Shown one piece after another: positions 35,272-47,247 of a DNA stretch of 64,000 bases. Origin of the DNA: Alphaproteobacteria bacterium (GTDB taxonomy: Bacteria > Pseudomonadota > Alphaproteobacteria > UBA9655). Below the pieces are notes generated by a model. The model saw only the letters and a program-made list of their open reading frames with translations, was not told the origin of the DNA and ran no database searches. The position numbers and the translations under genes were made by a program. The stretch lies in the NCBI GenBank assembly GCA_019749915.1, contig JAIEPE010000009.1, positions 85,183 through 149,182 on the forward strand. Direction: 5' to 3'. How positions within the stretch are numbered: position 1 is the stretch's first letter; each line of letters starts with the position of its first letter.

Positions 35272-35338
35272 GACCCCCACGGTAAATCCGCGGGGCGTTA
35301 CTCCCCCTTTGATGTCCCGCTGCTTAACAGTGGGATCC
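35272..35338. repeat. composite palindromic repeat, copy 2
   Basis: The same two hairpins as at 33325-33410 occur with a shorter spacer: CCCCCACGG ... CCGCGGGG, then TCCCGCTG ... CAGTGGGA. Confidence 0.65.
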
Positions 35339-35407
35339 ATCTCGACAAAAGTTCGAACCTCATCTGCATGACAGGAAAAACAGAGGGATAATTTTCGCAG
35401 CTCCCTT

Positions 35408-37846
<2,439 letters not shown>

Positions 37847-39082
37847 TTATGTTATCGATACCAAACGGGCGCCTTCAAGGCTCAAAAACTGAGCATCCCC
37901 TTGCATTTCCTTAAACAAGGAGGGATCAGTTCCAGTAAGCCACGCCTGTATTTTAAGCCTTAAGATCGCATCAAACAATGCTGATCTCCGGGCTTCATCC
38001 AGGTGGGCAACGACCTCGTCCAATAGTAATAGAGGAATTGCTCCCGTTCGTACAGCTAAAAGCTGCGCTGAGGCCATAACAATTGAAAGAAGGAGCGCTT
38101 TTTGCTCGCCCGTTGAACACAAAGCCGCCTTTTGATTTTTTTCCGTAAAGGTAACGTTTAAGTCAGAGCGATGGGGCCCATAGAGGGGACGGGGTGAAAA
38201 ACGATCTTGATCCCTGGATTCTGCAAGGCGCACGCGGAATTGATCCTCTACCTCAAGCACTGTTTTTTCACGAAGAGCCGCTTCAATATCTCCCTCAAGA
38301 AAAATATCCGCTTGAGGAAAAGGACCCTCATAGGTTTTCAGAACAGACGTCAGCTGCCCCACAACCTCTCGTCGAGCGGCCGTAATCGCAATTCCTTCAT
38401 CCACAAGAGTCTGTTCCAACCCCTCAAGCCAATAACGATCAGGGCGCCCCTGACGCAATAAAAGGCTCCGTTCCCTTAAGGCTTTCTCATAACGGTTCAA
38501 ACGCTGGGCGTGGGCAGCGTCAAAGCCATAAACAAGGCGATCCAAAAACTGGCGCCGTCCTTGAGGACCATCCAAAAAAAGGCGATCCATCTGAGGAGTC
38601 AACCAGACAATAGACACCCACTCTGCAAGGGTGGACTGACTTTTTGCTTTTTCCCCATTGATGCGGACAATGCGGCGTTCACTGTCAGGATTTTCAGGAT
38701 CAAGGCCCGTCCCAATGTGAATCCCCTCCCCCTCCTCTTTCAAATTCACAGAGATGGCCCAAGGATCAGGACTCCCTTGCCTGCGCACATCAGCAAGACG
38801 TGCCCGCCTCAAACCGCGCCCTGGAATCAGGAAGGAAATCGCTTCGAGAAGATTAGTCTTTCCAGCCCCATTGGGCCCTGTCATCACAACGGGCCGCGTG
38901 TCTAAAGCAAGAGAAAAATGCTCATAACAGCGGTAATGAGAAAGCGTTATTTTTTCAACACCCCGCAGAGGTGATTGATCATATAGGTTGTCATTCCCGC
39001 AAAAGCGGGAATCCAGAAAATGACTGGATCCTCGCCTACGCGGAGATGACATTGGATGGGTATGGACATAAGGTGTCTTCAT
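37847..39082 (-). CDS. recF: RecF recombination mediator; N-terminus derived from a palindromic repeat
   Basis: From ITLSHYRCYEHFSL onward this is a normal RecF: Walker A TGPNGAGKTNLLEAIS, signature-like STGEQKALL and Walker B LLLLDEVVAHLD. RecF loads RecA at gaps. The first ~35 residues (MSSPRRRGSSHFLDSRFCGN) are the translation of a palindromic intergenic repeat at 38990-39050. No ATG with a ribosome site exists between the repeat and the conserved domain; in frame there is only CTG near residue 39. Either the repeat now supplies the start or a rare start is used. It lies directly upstream of gyrB. dnaN is not adjacent. Confidence 0.9.
   Translation of the reverse strand: MKTPYVHTHPMSSPRRRGSSHFLDSRFCGNDNLYDQSPLRGVEKITLSHYRCYEHFSLALDTRPVVMTGPNGAGKTNLLEAISFLIPGRGLRRARLADVRRQGSPDPWAISVNLKEEGEGIHIGTGLDPENPDSERRIVRINGEKAKSQSTLAEWVSIVWLTPQMDRLFLDGPQGRRQFLDRLVYGFDAAHAQRLNRYEKALRERSLLLRQGRPDRYWLEGLEQTLVDEGIAITAARREVVGQLTSVLKTYEGPFPQADIFLEGDIEAALREKTVLEVEDQFRVRLAESRDQDRFSPRPLYGPHRSDLNVTFTEKNQKAALCSTGEQKALLLSIVMASAQLLAVRTGAIPLLLLDEVVAHLDEARRSALFDAILRLKIQAWLTGTDPSLFKEMQGDAQFLSLEGARLVSIT
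38990..39050. repeat. paired palindromic repeat reading into recF
   Basis: TCATTCCCGC-AAAA-GCGGGAATCCAG is followed seven bases later by its inverted relative CTGGATCCTCGCC...GATGACA. The type recurs at 43643, 43775 and 53643. Confidence 0.7.
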
Positions 39083-39133
39083 GCCGAATAGGTATATTTT
39101 TCACAAACTATTGCCTCTACAGTACGTTTTCCT

Positions 39134-39161
39134 GGATCCCGCTGTCAAGCAGCGGGACGTC
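39134..39161. repeat. palindromic repeat, TCCCGCTG family
   Basis: The arms TCCCGCTG and CAGCGGGA, with flanking GGA and CGTC, match the second half of the composites at 33325 and 35272 in inverted orientation. It lies between typA and recF. Confidence 0.65.
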
Positions 39162-39184
39162 GAGTGGACGTAACTCTCAGCAGA

Positions 39185-41011
39185 TCAACCCCCCTCTTTG
39201 TCGCGACTGGCTCTTTTACGGTCGTTGGGATCAAGTATGGCTTTGCGCAAGCGGATAGATTGGGGGGTCACTTCAACAAGCTCATCATCTTGAATATAAG
39301 CAATCGCTTGTTCAAGGGACATGATGCGCGGCGGGGTTAAACGCACGGCTTCATCCTTACCAGAAGCACGCACGTTTGTCAGCTGTTTGGCTTTTAAAGG
39401 ATTCACGATTAAGTCGTTATCTCGAGTATGCTCTCCAATGATCATGCCCTCATAAACAGGCGTGCCGGGGTTGATAAACATAACGCCGCGGTCTTCCAAA
39501 TTCCACAACGCATAAGCTACCGATTGTCCCTTATCACTGGAAATCAGCACCCCATTACGGCGTCCACCAATGGGCCCCTTATAAGCGCCATAGCTGTGGA
39601 AAATACGGCTCATAATACCTGTGCCGCGGGTATCGGTCATAAATTCACCTTGATAACCAATCAGGCCACGTGAGGGGGAGATGAAAGTAATCCGGGTTTT
39701 ACCACCACCGGAAGGACGCATATCCACCATCTCTGCCTTGCGAAGGCCCATTTTCTCAACCACAATGCCAGAAAATTCATCATCCACATCGATTTGAACT
39801 TCTTCCATGGGCTCTAAAGTTTGCCCCGTCTCCTCATCGGTCTTAAACAAAACCCGTGGACGACCAATAGCAAGCTCAAAGCCTTCTCGACGCATGGTTT
39901 CAATGAGAACGCCCAGCTGGAGCTCGCCTCGTCCTGCAACCTCAAAGGCATCTGTGTTTTGAGTTTCGGAAACTTTAATCGAAACGTTACTTTCCGCTTC
40001 CGCCATCAACCGATCGCGAATCATGCGGGAGGTCACTTTTTTTCCTTCCTTCCCTGCATAAGGAGAATCATTTACACAAAAACTCATGGCAAGGGTAGGA
40101 GGATCAATCGGCAGGGCTTTTAAGGGCTCCATCACTTCTGGAACGCAGATAGTATCGGAAACCGTTGTTTTTTCAAAACCAGCCACGGCCACAATGTCTC
40201 CCGCTTCCACCATCTCAACAGGCAAGCGCTCGAGCCCTCGAAAGGCGAGCAACTTGGTCAACCGCGTTTGTTCAAGAAGTTTACCTTCTCTATCTAAAGC
40301 TTTCACAGGCATATTTACCCGGGCCGTTCCACTGAGGATACGCCCCGTTAAAATTCGCCCCAAATAAGGATCAGCCTCAAGGGTTGTTACCAACATCGAA
40401 AAAGGAGCTGTGGCATCGCCTTCAGCAAGGGGAACATTTTTTATTATGGCATTAAAAAGCGGGGTCAGGTCCTTTTTCTCGTCCTCAAGCCCTTCAATGG
40501 CCCAGCCTTCCTTTGCAGAGGCATAAATCGTTGGGAAATCAAGCTGCTCATCGGTAGCATCAAGGGCCGCAAAGAGATCAAATACTTCCTCGTGCACTTC
40601 ATAGGGGCGCGCATCGGGCTTGTCAGCTTTGTTAATCACAACAATCGGTTTAAGACCCAAACGCAAGGCTTTGGCTGTAACAAACTTTGTTTGAGGCATA
40701 GGACCTTCAGAGGCATCCACCAACACCAAAACCCCATCCACCATGGAAAGAATGCGCTCAACCTCTCCGCCAAAGTCCGCGTGGCCGGGGGTATCAACGA
40801 TATTCAAGCGATTGCCTTCCCACTCAATAGAGGTACATTTTGCCAGAATGGTGATACCCCGCTCCTTTTCCAACTCATTACTATCCATGGCACGTTCAGC
40901 AATGCGCTGATTGTCTCGATAAACACCACTTTGACGGAATAGGGTATCAACAAGGGTTGTTTTCCCATGGTCAACGTGGGCGATAATAGCTAAATTTCGG
41001 ATGGTATTCAT
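39185..41011 (-). CDS. typA: TypA/BipA translational GTPase
   Basis: The 608-residue GTPase resembles EF-G: G1 [14 protein letters not shown], the GERGIT-like [11 protein letters not shown]3 [14 protein letters not shown] and G4 VINKADKP. The C-terminal BipA-specific domain follows ([20 protein letters not shown]). It binds the 70S ribosome and assists 50S assembly and stress adaptation. It is a single gene with repeats on both sides. Confidence 0.97.
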   Translation of the reverse strand: MNTIRNLAIIAHVDHGKTTLVDTLFRQSGVYRDNQRIAERAMDSNELEKERGITILAKCTSIEWEGNRLNIVDTPGHADFGGEVERILSMVDGVLVLVDASEGPMPQTKFVTAKALRLGLKPIVVINKADKPDARPYEVHEEVFDLFAALDATDEQLDFPTIYASAKEGWAIEGLEDEKKDLTPLFNAIIKNVPLAEGDATAPFSMLVTTLEADPYLGRILTGRILSGTARVNMPVKALDREGKLLEQTRLTKLLAFRGLERLPVEMVEAGDIVAVAGFEKTTVSDTICVPEVMEPLKALPIDPPTLAMSFCVNDSPYAGKEGKKVTSRMIRDRLMAEAESNVSIKVSETQNTDAFEVAGRGELQLGVLIETMRREGFELAIGRPRVLFKTDEETGQTLEPMEEVQIDVDDEFSGIVVEKMGLRKAEMVDMRPSGGGKTRITFISPSRGLIGYQGEFMTDTRGTGIMSRIFHSYGAYKGPIGGRRNGVLISSDKGQSVAYALWNLEDRGVMFINPGTPVYEGMIIGEHTRDNDLIVNPLKAKQLTNVRASGKDEAVRLTPPRIMSLEQAIAYIQDDELVEVTPQSIRLRKAILDPNDRKRASRDKEGG

Positions 41012-41103
41012 GATTAATAACTCGATTATTTAAATTAAGGGGGTACTCTATCGTTTATGTAGAGAGAAGGGAAGCTTTTTTCAAGGATTCAACAGATTAA
41101 AAA

Positions 41104-41190
41104 AATCGCGAGGAGCTTTGCTCCGTGGCGATCCACCGGAATTAGAAAAAGTGGATTGCCGCGTTGGGCCTACAGCCCTCCTCGCAATTA
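41104..41190. repeat. palindromic repeat pair upstream of the SbmA-like gene
   Basis: GCGAGGAGCTTTGCTCCGTGGC and, inverted some 35 bases on, GATTGCCGCGTTGGGCC ... CCTCCTCGC. It resembles the repeat piece at 33262. It produces a false N-terminal extension (MPRWAYSPPRNYDV) in the frame of the next gene. Confidence 0.55.
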
Positions 41191-41299
41191 CGATGTTTTA
41201 CAAGGTAAGAATATTTATTTTTTGAAAAAGAAATTTTTTTCTTTATTTTTATCACTATATATTGTTATACAGTATAGAGTAATAATTGAGGATGATATC

Positions 41300-43006
41300 A
41301 TGAGTGCAATGAACCTTTCTTTTCTCCGTCAAGTTTGGACCCACCTTATCCGCCCTTATTGGACCTCAGACGATAAATGGATGGCTTTCGCTCTCTTAGG
41401 TGGTCACCTTTTGCTTATGGGAGTCTTTATTTATATTTCTGTTATCCTCAACTACTTAAACAATGATATCTTCACCGCTCTTCAAGAATTTAAGCTTCAC
41501 ACCTTCTTATATTGCTTAGGAATATTAAGTCTTTATGCTTGTTTGGCCATTGCTTGCTTCACATCCAAAAAGTATCTCCTTCAACGTCTAGATATTCGTT
41601 GGCGCAAATGGATGACGGAACACTTTGTCAACAACTGGATGACGAATAAGCGGTATTACAGTCTTCAACTCGAAGGGAATGGCACAGATAACCCCGATCA
41701 ACGTATTGCTGAAGACACGGGTGGATTTATTGACAAAACACTTGGTCTGACCTTAGGACTCTTGCAGCAAATCGTGATGCTTGCCTCTTTTCTTAGCATT
41801 CTTTGGTCCTTGTCCGGCACCCTTTCACTTCCTTTGGGAAACTATGTATTTTCTATTCCCGGCTATATGTGCTGGGCTTCTCTCTTGTATGCGTCTATCA
41901 GCAGCTTCTTAAGTTTTTACTTTGGTCGAAATCTAATTCGACTTAATTATGAGAATGAAAAAAGAGAAGCGAATTATCGTTATAGTTTGGTGCGCTTTCG
42001 GGAAAATGTGGAAGGCATTGCTCTTTACAAAGGAGAAAACCAAGAAAAAAATATTCTTAAAAACCGCTTTTGCGATATTTTAGAAAACTATTATAGAATC
42101 ATACACCGTATGATTATTATGAATTCATGGTATTCTTTTTATGATCAATTTCGTCATCTATTCCCTTATTTGCTCATTGCCCCACGGTATTTTACACAAG
42201 CCCTAACTTTAGGTGGCGTTACTCAAACCATAACCGCATTTAACCAGGTCACCTACTCTCTCTCCTTCATCGTTGAAAATTTCGCGACTATTGCTAGCTG
42301 GCGCGCGACGACCAATCGTCTTTTGGAATTCAAGATGAGTTTGGACACCGTGCCCCCTACCCTTCTTACGCACACAATCCATGATGAGGAAAAAATTCAG
42401 TTGAGCTGTTCTGAAATCTCCCTACCCCATGCAGCTGTGCTTCATCAGAACCTGGACATAACCTTTCACAAGGGTGAACACGCCCTGATCACAGGACCTA
42501 CGGGCGTTGGAAAAAGCACCCTTGCACGGGTTATTGCGGGCCTCTGGCCTTATGGAAAGGGATCGGTAAAGGTTCCCACTTCCTCCTTCCTTTTCCTCCC
42601 TCAGAAACCTTATATGCCGCTTGGAACCCTTAGGGAAGCATTACAATATCCTAACAATAATATGTTGGATAATAAACTTTTGGATGCCCTAGATGCTGTG
42701 GATTTAAGCGCCTTTGAAAGCCGCTTGGATGAAGTCAATGATTGGGCGCGGGTCCTCTCTTTGGGCGAGCAGCAACGTATCGCTATTGCGCGCGCACTTT
42801 TAACCAAGCCCCGCTGGCTTGTTATGGATGAAGCAACCTCTGCCATGGACGAGGTCTCAGAAAGTCACCTCTATCGCCTCTTGAAAGAGCGCCTCCCTGA
42901 GACCACCCTGATCACCATTGGTCATCGGGAAAGTTTGAAAGCACTTCACATCCGTGAGATCCGCCTTGAAGGTCTTGATAAGCTTGAAAAACTGGCTGCA
43001 GCTTAG
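41300..43006 (+). CDS. SbmA/BacA-like ABC transporter, fused permease-ATPase
   Basis: ATG 41300 has GAGGATG upstream; an open frame back to 41156 is repeat DNA. The product is 568 residues. The N-terminal ~360 residues are an SbmA_BacA-type permease with about six spans (YWTSDDKWMAFALLGGHLLL; RWRKWMTEHFVNNWM; NPDQRIAEDTG). The C-terminal ATPase has Walker A GPTGVGKST, signature LSLGEQQRIAIARALL and Walker B WLVMDEATSAMD. This is the YddA/ABCD-like architecture. The substrate could be peptides, vitamin B12 or acyl compounds. BacA relatives matter for chronic symbiosis in rhizobia and Brucella. Confidence 0.88.
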   Translation: MSAMNLSFLRQVWTHLIRPYWTSDDKWMAFALLGGHLLLMGVFIYISVILNYLNNDIFTALQEFKLHTFLYCLGILSLYACLAIACFTSKKYLLQRLDIRWRKWMTEHFVNNWMTNKRYYSLQLEGNGTDNPDQRIAEDTGGFIDKTLGLTLGLLQQIVMLASFLSILWSLSGTLSLPLGNYVFSIPGYMCWASLLYASISSFLSFYFGRNLIRLNYENEKREANYRYSLVRFRENVEGIALYKGENQEKNILKNRFCDILENYYRIIHRMIIMNSWYSFYDQFRHLFPYLLIAPRYFTQALTLGGVTQTITAFNQVTYSLSFIVENFATIASWRATTNRLLEFKMSLDTVPPTLLTHTIHDEEKIQLSCSEISLPHAAVLHQNLDITFHKGEHALITGPTGVGKSTLARVIAGLWPYGKGSVKVPTSSFLFLPQKPYMPLGTLREALQYPNNNMLDNKLLDALDAVDLSAFESRLDEVNDWARVLSLGEQQRIAIARALLTKPRWLVMDEATSAMDEVSESHLYRLLKERLPETTLITIGHRESLKALHIREIRLEGLDKLEKLAAA

Positions 43007-43092
43007 GTTTCTCAGAAAATTTAAACAAAGTATTGTCTCTTTGCTCTAAAGTTGGTAGAAAAAGGGAAATTGATACATTTGAGGACCCTACT

Positions 43093-43605
43093 ATGGAATT
43101 AATTCTTTTACAGCGCGTCGAAAACTTAGGAAAAATGGGCGACATCGTGAATGTTCGGCCTGGCTATGCACGTAATTTTCTTCTCCCTAAAAAAGTTGCT
43201 TTAAGAGCCACCAAGGCCAACATTGCTCATTTTGAAAAAGAAAAGGAAGCCCTTGAGACGCTTAATAGCAATCATATCAAAGAAGCCGAGCTGCTCGCAA
43301 AGACTTTACAAGGCGTCATGGTCACCCTTGTTCGTCAAGCCAGCGAATCTGGACAACTCTATGGTTCCGTCACACCTAAGGACATTACAGAATCCCTAAA
43401 GAACGATAAAGTTACAAAGCACGCTATTAAAATTATGCACCCTATCAAAACCATTGGTATTCATGCTGCAAAAGTTCAATTGCATCCTGAGGTTGCTGTT
43501 GACATCACCATTAACGTTGCCATGTCAGAAGATGAGGCTAAAATTCAAGCTAAAGCTTTGGAACAAATAATAACGCACACAGAAACCAACACTGAAAGCA
43601 ACTGA
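43093..43605 (+). CDS. rplI: 50S ribosomal protein L9
   Basis: The 170-residue protein starts at ATG 43093 with GAGGA upstream. The N-terminal L9 domain (MELILLQRVENLGKMGDIVN, VRPGYARNFLLPKKVA) and C-terminal domain (SGQLYGSVTPKDI; GIHAAKVQLHPEV) are intact. L9 binds 23S rRNA. The usual rpsF-rpsR partners are not upstream here; an ABC transporter gene is. It precedes dnaB, as in many alphaproteobacteria. Confidence 0.96.
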   Translation: MELILLQRVENLGKMGDIVNVRPGYARNFLLPKKVALRATKANIAHFEKEKEALETLNSNHIKEAELLAKTLQGVMVTLVRQASESGQLYGSVTPKDITESLKNDKVTKHAIKIMHPIKTIGIHAAKVQLHPEVAVDITINVAMSEDEAKIQAKALEQIITHTETNTESN

Positions 43606-43642
43606 AACCACCCCATGAAAGAGTTGCAAAATTCCAGCGTTT

Positions 43643-43669
43643 GTCATCCCCGCGGAGGCGGGGATCCAG
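43643..43669. repeat. palindromic repeat, CCCCGC(C) family
   Basis: GTCATCCCCGC and GCGGGGATCCAG flank a short loop. A partner in the opposite orientation lies at 43775-43801, so the pair could form a long hairpin between rplI and dnaB. Confidence 0.7.
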
Positions 43670-43774
43670 AGAAAATTTGAGTCGGAAGATGTATTTATAG
43701 GGATAAAAACAAAATTTTAACGAGGACACTGATTTGGAAAGCATGGGGAAAAGTTGTTTTGTTTCAAAAGGTTT

Positions 43775-43801
43775 CTGGATCCCCGCCTCCGCAGGGATGA
43801 C
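43775..43801. repeat. palindromic repeat, inverted partner
   Basis: CTGGATCCCCGCC and GCAGGGATGAC mirror the copy at 43643-43669, 105 bases away. Confidence 0.7.
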
Positions 43802-43861
43802 ACAGAGGAGTGAATTTTGTAATTCCCTCCCACTTTCATTGTAAATCATGGGGATTGTCAC

Positions 43862-45334
43862 ATGGGCACGGCTCTAGAACAAAAGATGAAGTCTTCCGTG
43901 CCCCTGGACTCCCTTCAGCGCCTACCTCCCCATAGCGTAGAAGCAGAGCAAGCCCTTCTGGGCGCCCTTCTCCATAACAACCTCGCTTTTGAACGGGTAG
44001 CCGAATTTTTAAGACCTGAACATTTCTCCAATCCCACCCATGGACGGATTTATGAAGCTATCAGTCAGCTGATCATGCGCAACCATATTGCCGATCCCAT
44101 CACTCTAAAAGAATATTTTGATCGGGATAATGCCTTAGCAGAAGTCGGGGGAGGTCAATACCTTGCTGAACTGGCCGCCTCAGTCGTTTCCATTATCAAT
44201 ACAGAAGACTATGGCCGAAAAATTCATGACTTTTACCTGAGGCGACAGCTGATCGATGTGGGCGAGAGCGTCGTCAATGATGCCCATACCTATGACCTTG
44301 ATATTGCCGCAACGGATCAAATTGAAATTGCAGAAAAAAAGCTCTTTGATCTGGCCAGCGTGGGGCAACAAGAGCGCGGCCTCGAAACTTTTTCCTCCGC
44401 CCTCAAACAAGCTCTTGTCAGTGCAGAGGTGGCTTACAAGAGGGATAGCCACGTGGTTGGAGTTACAACCGGCTTTAAAAAGGTGGATGAGTGCCTCGGT
44501 GGATTTCACCCTTCAGACCTTGTTATTGTTGCGGGACGTCCTTCCATGGGGAAGACGGCCCTTACCACTAACTTTGCTTTTAATGCGGCCCGTGCGGCCC
44601 TAGAGAAGAATGAAGGGGGCGCGGTTGCTTTCTTTTCTCTTGAAATGTCCGCCGAACAACTTGCCAATCGTATTTTGGGTCAAGAATCAGGCCTTTCCTC
44701 TGACCTCATTCGTCGAGGAGATATTGGAAAATCCGACTTCCCAAAACTTGTAGAAGTCTCAAATCGTCTTAATTCTCTGCCCTTTTATATTGATGACACG
44801 CCGGGCCTCAGCGTTCCAGCTCTTCGAACTCGGGCTCGTCGCCTCAAGCGGCAAGGAGGTCTTGGGATGATTATTATTGATTATCTCCAACTTCTTTCCA
44901 GCCCAGGGAAAAGGGCTGCAGAAAACCGTGTTCTTGAACTTTCAGAAATCACGCGTAACCTCAAAGCTCTCGCTAAAGAACTGAATGTCCCTGTCATTGC
45001 ATGCTCTCAGCTTTCTCGTTCCGTTGAGCAACGGGATGATAAACGTCCTCAGCTAGCCGACCTCCGTGAATCAGGATCCATTGAGCAAGATGCTGACGTT
45101 GTAATGTTTGTTTACCGTGAAGAATATTACCTATCCCGAAAAAAACCCACCGGAAGCGACGACAAAATTGCAGAATGGGAAAAGGCTATGGGAAGTGTGG
45201 CCAATATTGCTGAAGTCATCATTGCAAAACAAAGACATGGTCCTATTGGCACCGTCCAATTACACTTCGAAGGAAGACTCACCAAATTTTCTGACCTTGC
45301 CGATCAAACCTACCTCGCAGCAAATTATGGCTAA
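43862..45334 (+). CDS. dnaB: replicative DNA helicase DnaB
   Basis: The 490-residue protein has the N-terminal primase-binding domain (PPHSVEAEQALLGALL) and the RecA-like motor: Walker A AGRPSMGKTAL, FFSLEMSAEQLANR, Walker B MIIIDYLQLL, ACSQLSRSVEQR and the arginine-finger region KQRHGPIGTV. The hexamer unwinds DNA at the fork. There is no good ribosome site at ATG 43862, and an ATG at 43889 (MKSSVPLD) is an alternative. The stop overlaps the alr start, beginning a six-gene run. Confidence 0.97.
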   Translation: MGTALEQKMKSSVPLDSLQRLPPHSVEAEQALLGALLHNNLAFERVAEFLRPEHFSNPTHGRIYEAISQLIMRNHIADPITLKEYFDRDNALAEVGGGQYLAELAASVVSIINTEDYGRKIHDFYLRRQLIDVGESVVNDAHTYDLDIAATDQIEIAEKKLFDLASVGQQERGLETFSSALKQALVSAEVAYKRDSHVVGVTTGFKKVDECLGGFHPSDLVIVAGRPSMGKTALTTNFAFNAARAALEKNEGGAVAFFSLEMSAEQLANRILGQESGLSSDLIRRGDIGKSDFPKLVEVSNRLNSLPFYIDDTPGLSVPALRTRARRLKRQGGLGMIIIDYLQLLSSPGKRAAENRVLELSEITRNLKALAKELNVPVIACSQLSRSVEQRDDKRPQLADLRESGSIEQDADVVMFVYREEYYLSRKKPTGSDDKIAEWEKAMGSVANIAEVIIAKQRHGPIGTVQLHFEGRLTKFSDLADQTYLAANYG

Positions 45335-46466
45335 ACTTCCTTTCCCTCATATGCCTTCCATCTCTTTGGCTCTTGCGATTGACCTTGAGGCCCTTGCCCA
45401 TAACTATCGTACTCTTCGCTCTGGCCTTAAAAAGGGAGCTCACTGTGCTGCTGTCCTTAAGGCCAATGCGTATGGCATGGGAATTAAAGAAACATCAATA
45501 CGCCTCTATCAGGAAGGGTGTCGTCATTTTTTCACGGCCCATCTGGCTGAAGCCATTGAACTGCAGTGTTATATTCCCAAAGATGTTTTTATCTATGTCC
45601 TCAATGGCCTTAGAAAAGGGGAAGAAAAGGTTTACGCCCACTATAATATTATTCCTGTTTTAGGAGATTTAGAGCAAGTTCACGATTGGAATACCTTTGC
45701 AAAAACCCAAAAAGAATGCCAGCGCGCCGCTCTCCACTTTGATACGGGCATGATCCGCACAGGACTATCTCAAAACGAGTTTAAAAATCTTGAGCTTTCC
45801 CAATTTTCTCACACAGAAATCGTTTGCATTCTTAGCCATTTGGCCTGCGCCTATCAACCAGAGAATCCGATGAACGGGGCCCAACATCATCGTTTTGATG
45901 CCATTCGCAAACGCTTTCCTTTTGCTCTTGCCAGCCTTGCGGGCAGCGGTGGCTTCTTTTTAAGTCCCAAATATCATTATGACATTGTGCGAATAGGTCT
46001 TGCACTCACCGGTTGTCGCACGGCCATTCCTCAAGGAGATGCTCCTTTAAAACCAGTGGTGAAGGCGTATGCTCAAGTCTTGCAAATTAATGACATCGCA
46101 CGGGGCGATTCTGTGGGCTACGATACTACCTTTATTGCATCTAGGGCTTCGCAAATCGCAACCATCGGTGTAGGGTATGCGGATGGATATTTGCGAAGTC
46201 TTAACAATCGGGGAGAAGTTTATGTTGCAGGTGTCAAAGCACCCGTTGTCGGAAGGATTTCCATGGATCTCCTAACCATAGATATCACCGATATCCCCAG
46301 CGGTAGAGTTCAACGCGGAGACTGGGTTGAACTTTTTGGTGACCATCTTTTGATCGATGACTTAGCACAAAAGGCGGGAACAATCCCATGGGAGCTGCTC
46401 ACCGCCCTAGGTGCCCGCTATGAACGCTTTTATCTCAGCAATCAACAAGAACAAAGGATCGCATAA
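45327..46466 (+). CDS. alr: alanine racemase
   Basis: ATG 45327 overlaps the end of dnaB; the frame is open further upstream inside dnaB but that is a shadow. The product is 379 residues. The fold-type III PLP enzyme shows the Lys in AAVLKANAYGMG, the substrate-side FDTGMIRTGLS, the conserved Tyr region GVGYADGYLRSL and PVVGRISMDL. It makes D-alanine for peptidoglycan, so this organism still builds a cell wall. Confidence 0.95.
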   Translation: MAKLPFPHMPSISLALAIDLEALAHNYRTLRSGLKKGAHCAAVLKANAYGMGIKETSIRLYQEGCRHFFTAHLAEAIELQCYIPKDVFIYVLNGLRKGEEKVYAHYNIIPVLGDLEQVHDWNTFAKTQKECQRAALHFDTGMIRTGLSQNEFKNLELSQFSHTEIVCILSHLACAYQPENPMNGAQHHRFDAIRKRFPFALASLAGSGGFFLSPKYHYDIVRIGLALTGCRTAIPQGDAPLKPVVKAYAQVLQINDIARGDSVGYDTTFIASRASQIATIGVGYADGYLRSLNNRGEVYVAGVKAPVVGRISMDLLTIDITDIPSGRVQRGDWVELFGDHLLIDDLAQKAGTIPWELLTALGARYERFYLSNQQEQRIA

Positions 46467-47236
46467 TGGTTTGGGTTCTTTCAAGCATTGGACGTGTCTT
46501 CATTGAATTTTTAGCTTCAACCGGTCGTTTGATTCTCTTTTTGGCAAACTCCCTTGTTCAAGGGCTACAGCCCCCTTATTATTTTCGTCAAATGCTGCGC
46601 CAATTCTGGGAAATTGGATACCTCTCTCTTCCTGTTGTAGGGCTTACAGCCTTTTTTACAGGTATGGTTTTAGCCCTTCAAAGCTATACAGGATTTTCCC
46701 GTTTTAATGCCGAAGGAGCTATTGCCAGCGTGGTCGCTCTTTCCATGACGCGGGAGTTAGGTCCTGTTTTGGCAGGCTTGATGATTTCTGGACGTATTGG
46801 CGGCGCTATGGCTGCAGAAATTGGAACGATGCGGGTCACGGAACAACTGGATGCCCTCATCACTCTGTCAACGAACCCTCAAAAGTATCTCATAGCTCCG
46901 CGTCTTCTTGCAGGAGTGACCATGCTGCCTCTGCTTGTCTTAGTTGCTGATGTCATTGGTATTTTTGGTGGTTATATTGTCAGCATCTATCGTCTGGACT
47001 TTAATCCTGCAATTTATATGAAACAAACCTTTGACTTTATCCAAATGGGTGATGTCACCTCGGGCTTGATCAAGGCTGCTGTTTTTGGATTCATTATCAC
47101 CTCCATGGGATGTTATCATGGCTTTAATTCAAAGGGCGGCGCACAGGGTGTGGGAAAAGCCACAACCTACGCGGTTGTCTCCTCCTCCATTCTTATTTTA
47201 GTTGCCAACTACTTTCTCACAGCGCTTCTCTTTTAA
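46466..47236 (+). CDS. mlaE: MlaE-type phospholipid ABC permease
   Basis: The 256-residue integral membrane protein has the MlaE/YrbE family signature (FFTGMVLALQ; SMTRELGPVLAGLMISGRIG, GAMAAEIGTMRVTEQLDAL). ATG 46466 overlaps the alr stop (TAATG). With MlaF it should form the inner-membrane complex that moves phospholipids between membranes to maintain outer-membrane asymmetry. The MCE protein MlaD is not next in line here. Confidence 0.93.
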   Translation: MVWVLSSIGRVFIEFLASTGRLILFLANSLVQGLQPPYYFRQMLRQFWEIGYLSLPVVGLTAFFTGMVLALQSYTGFSRFNAEGAIASVVALSMTRELGPVLAGLMISGRIGGAMAAEIGTMRVTEQLDALITLSTNPQKYLIAPRLLAGVTMLPLLVLVADVIGIFGGYIVSIYRLDFNPAIYMKQTFDFIQMGDVTSGLIKAAVFGFIITSMGCYHGFNSKGGAQGVGKATTYAVVSSSILILVANYFLTALLF

Positions 47237-47247
47237 AAAGGCTTGGA

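Noticed and set aside
33325..35338. CRISPR array
   Set aside because: Only a few palindromic copies with irregular spacing and no uniform spacers; no cas genes nearby.
41156..41299. N-terminal extension of the SbmA-like transporter
   Set aside because: It is translation of a palindromic repeat; ATG 41300 has a good ribosome site and gives the family's N-terminus.
43550..43861. Minus-strand 103-codon frame between rplI and dnaB
   Set aside because: It consists of two palindromic repeats (the typical AGIQ...RLRGDD false peptide) and the complement of the rplI end.
45108..45326. Upstream part of the alr frame
   Set aside because: It is a shadow inside dnaB; the racemase fold begins just after ATG 45327.
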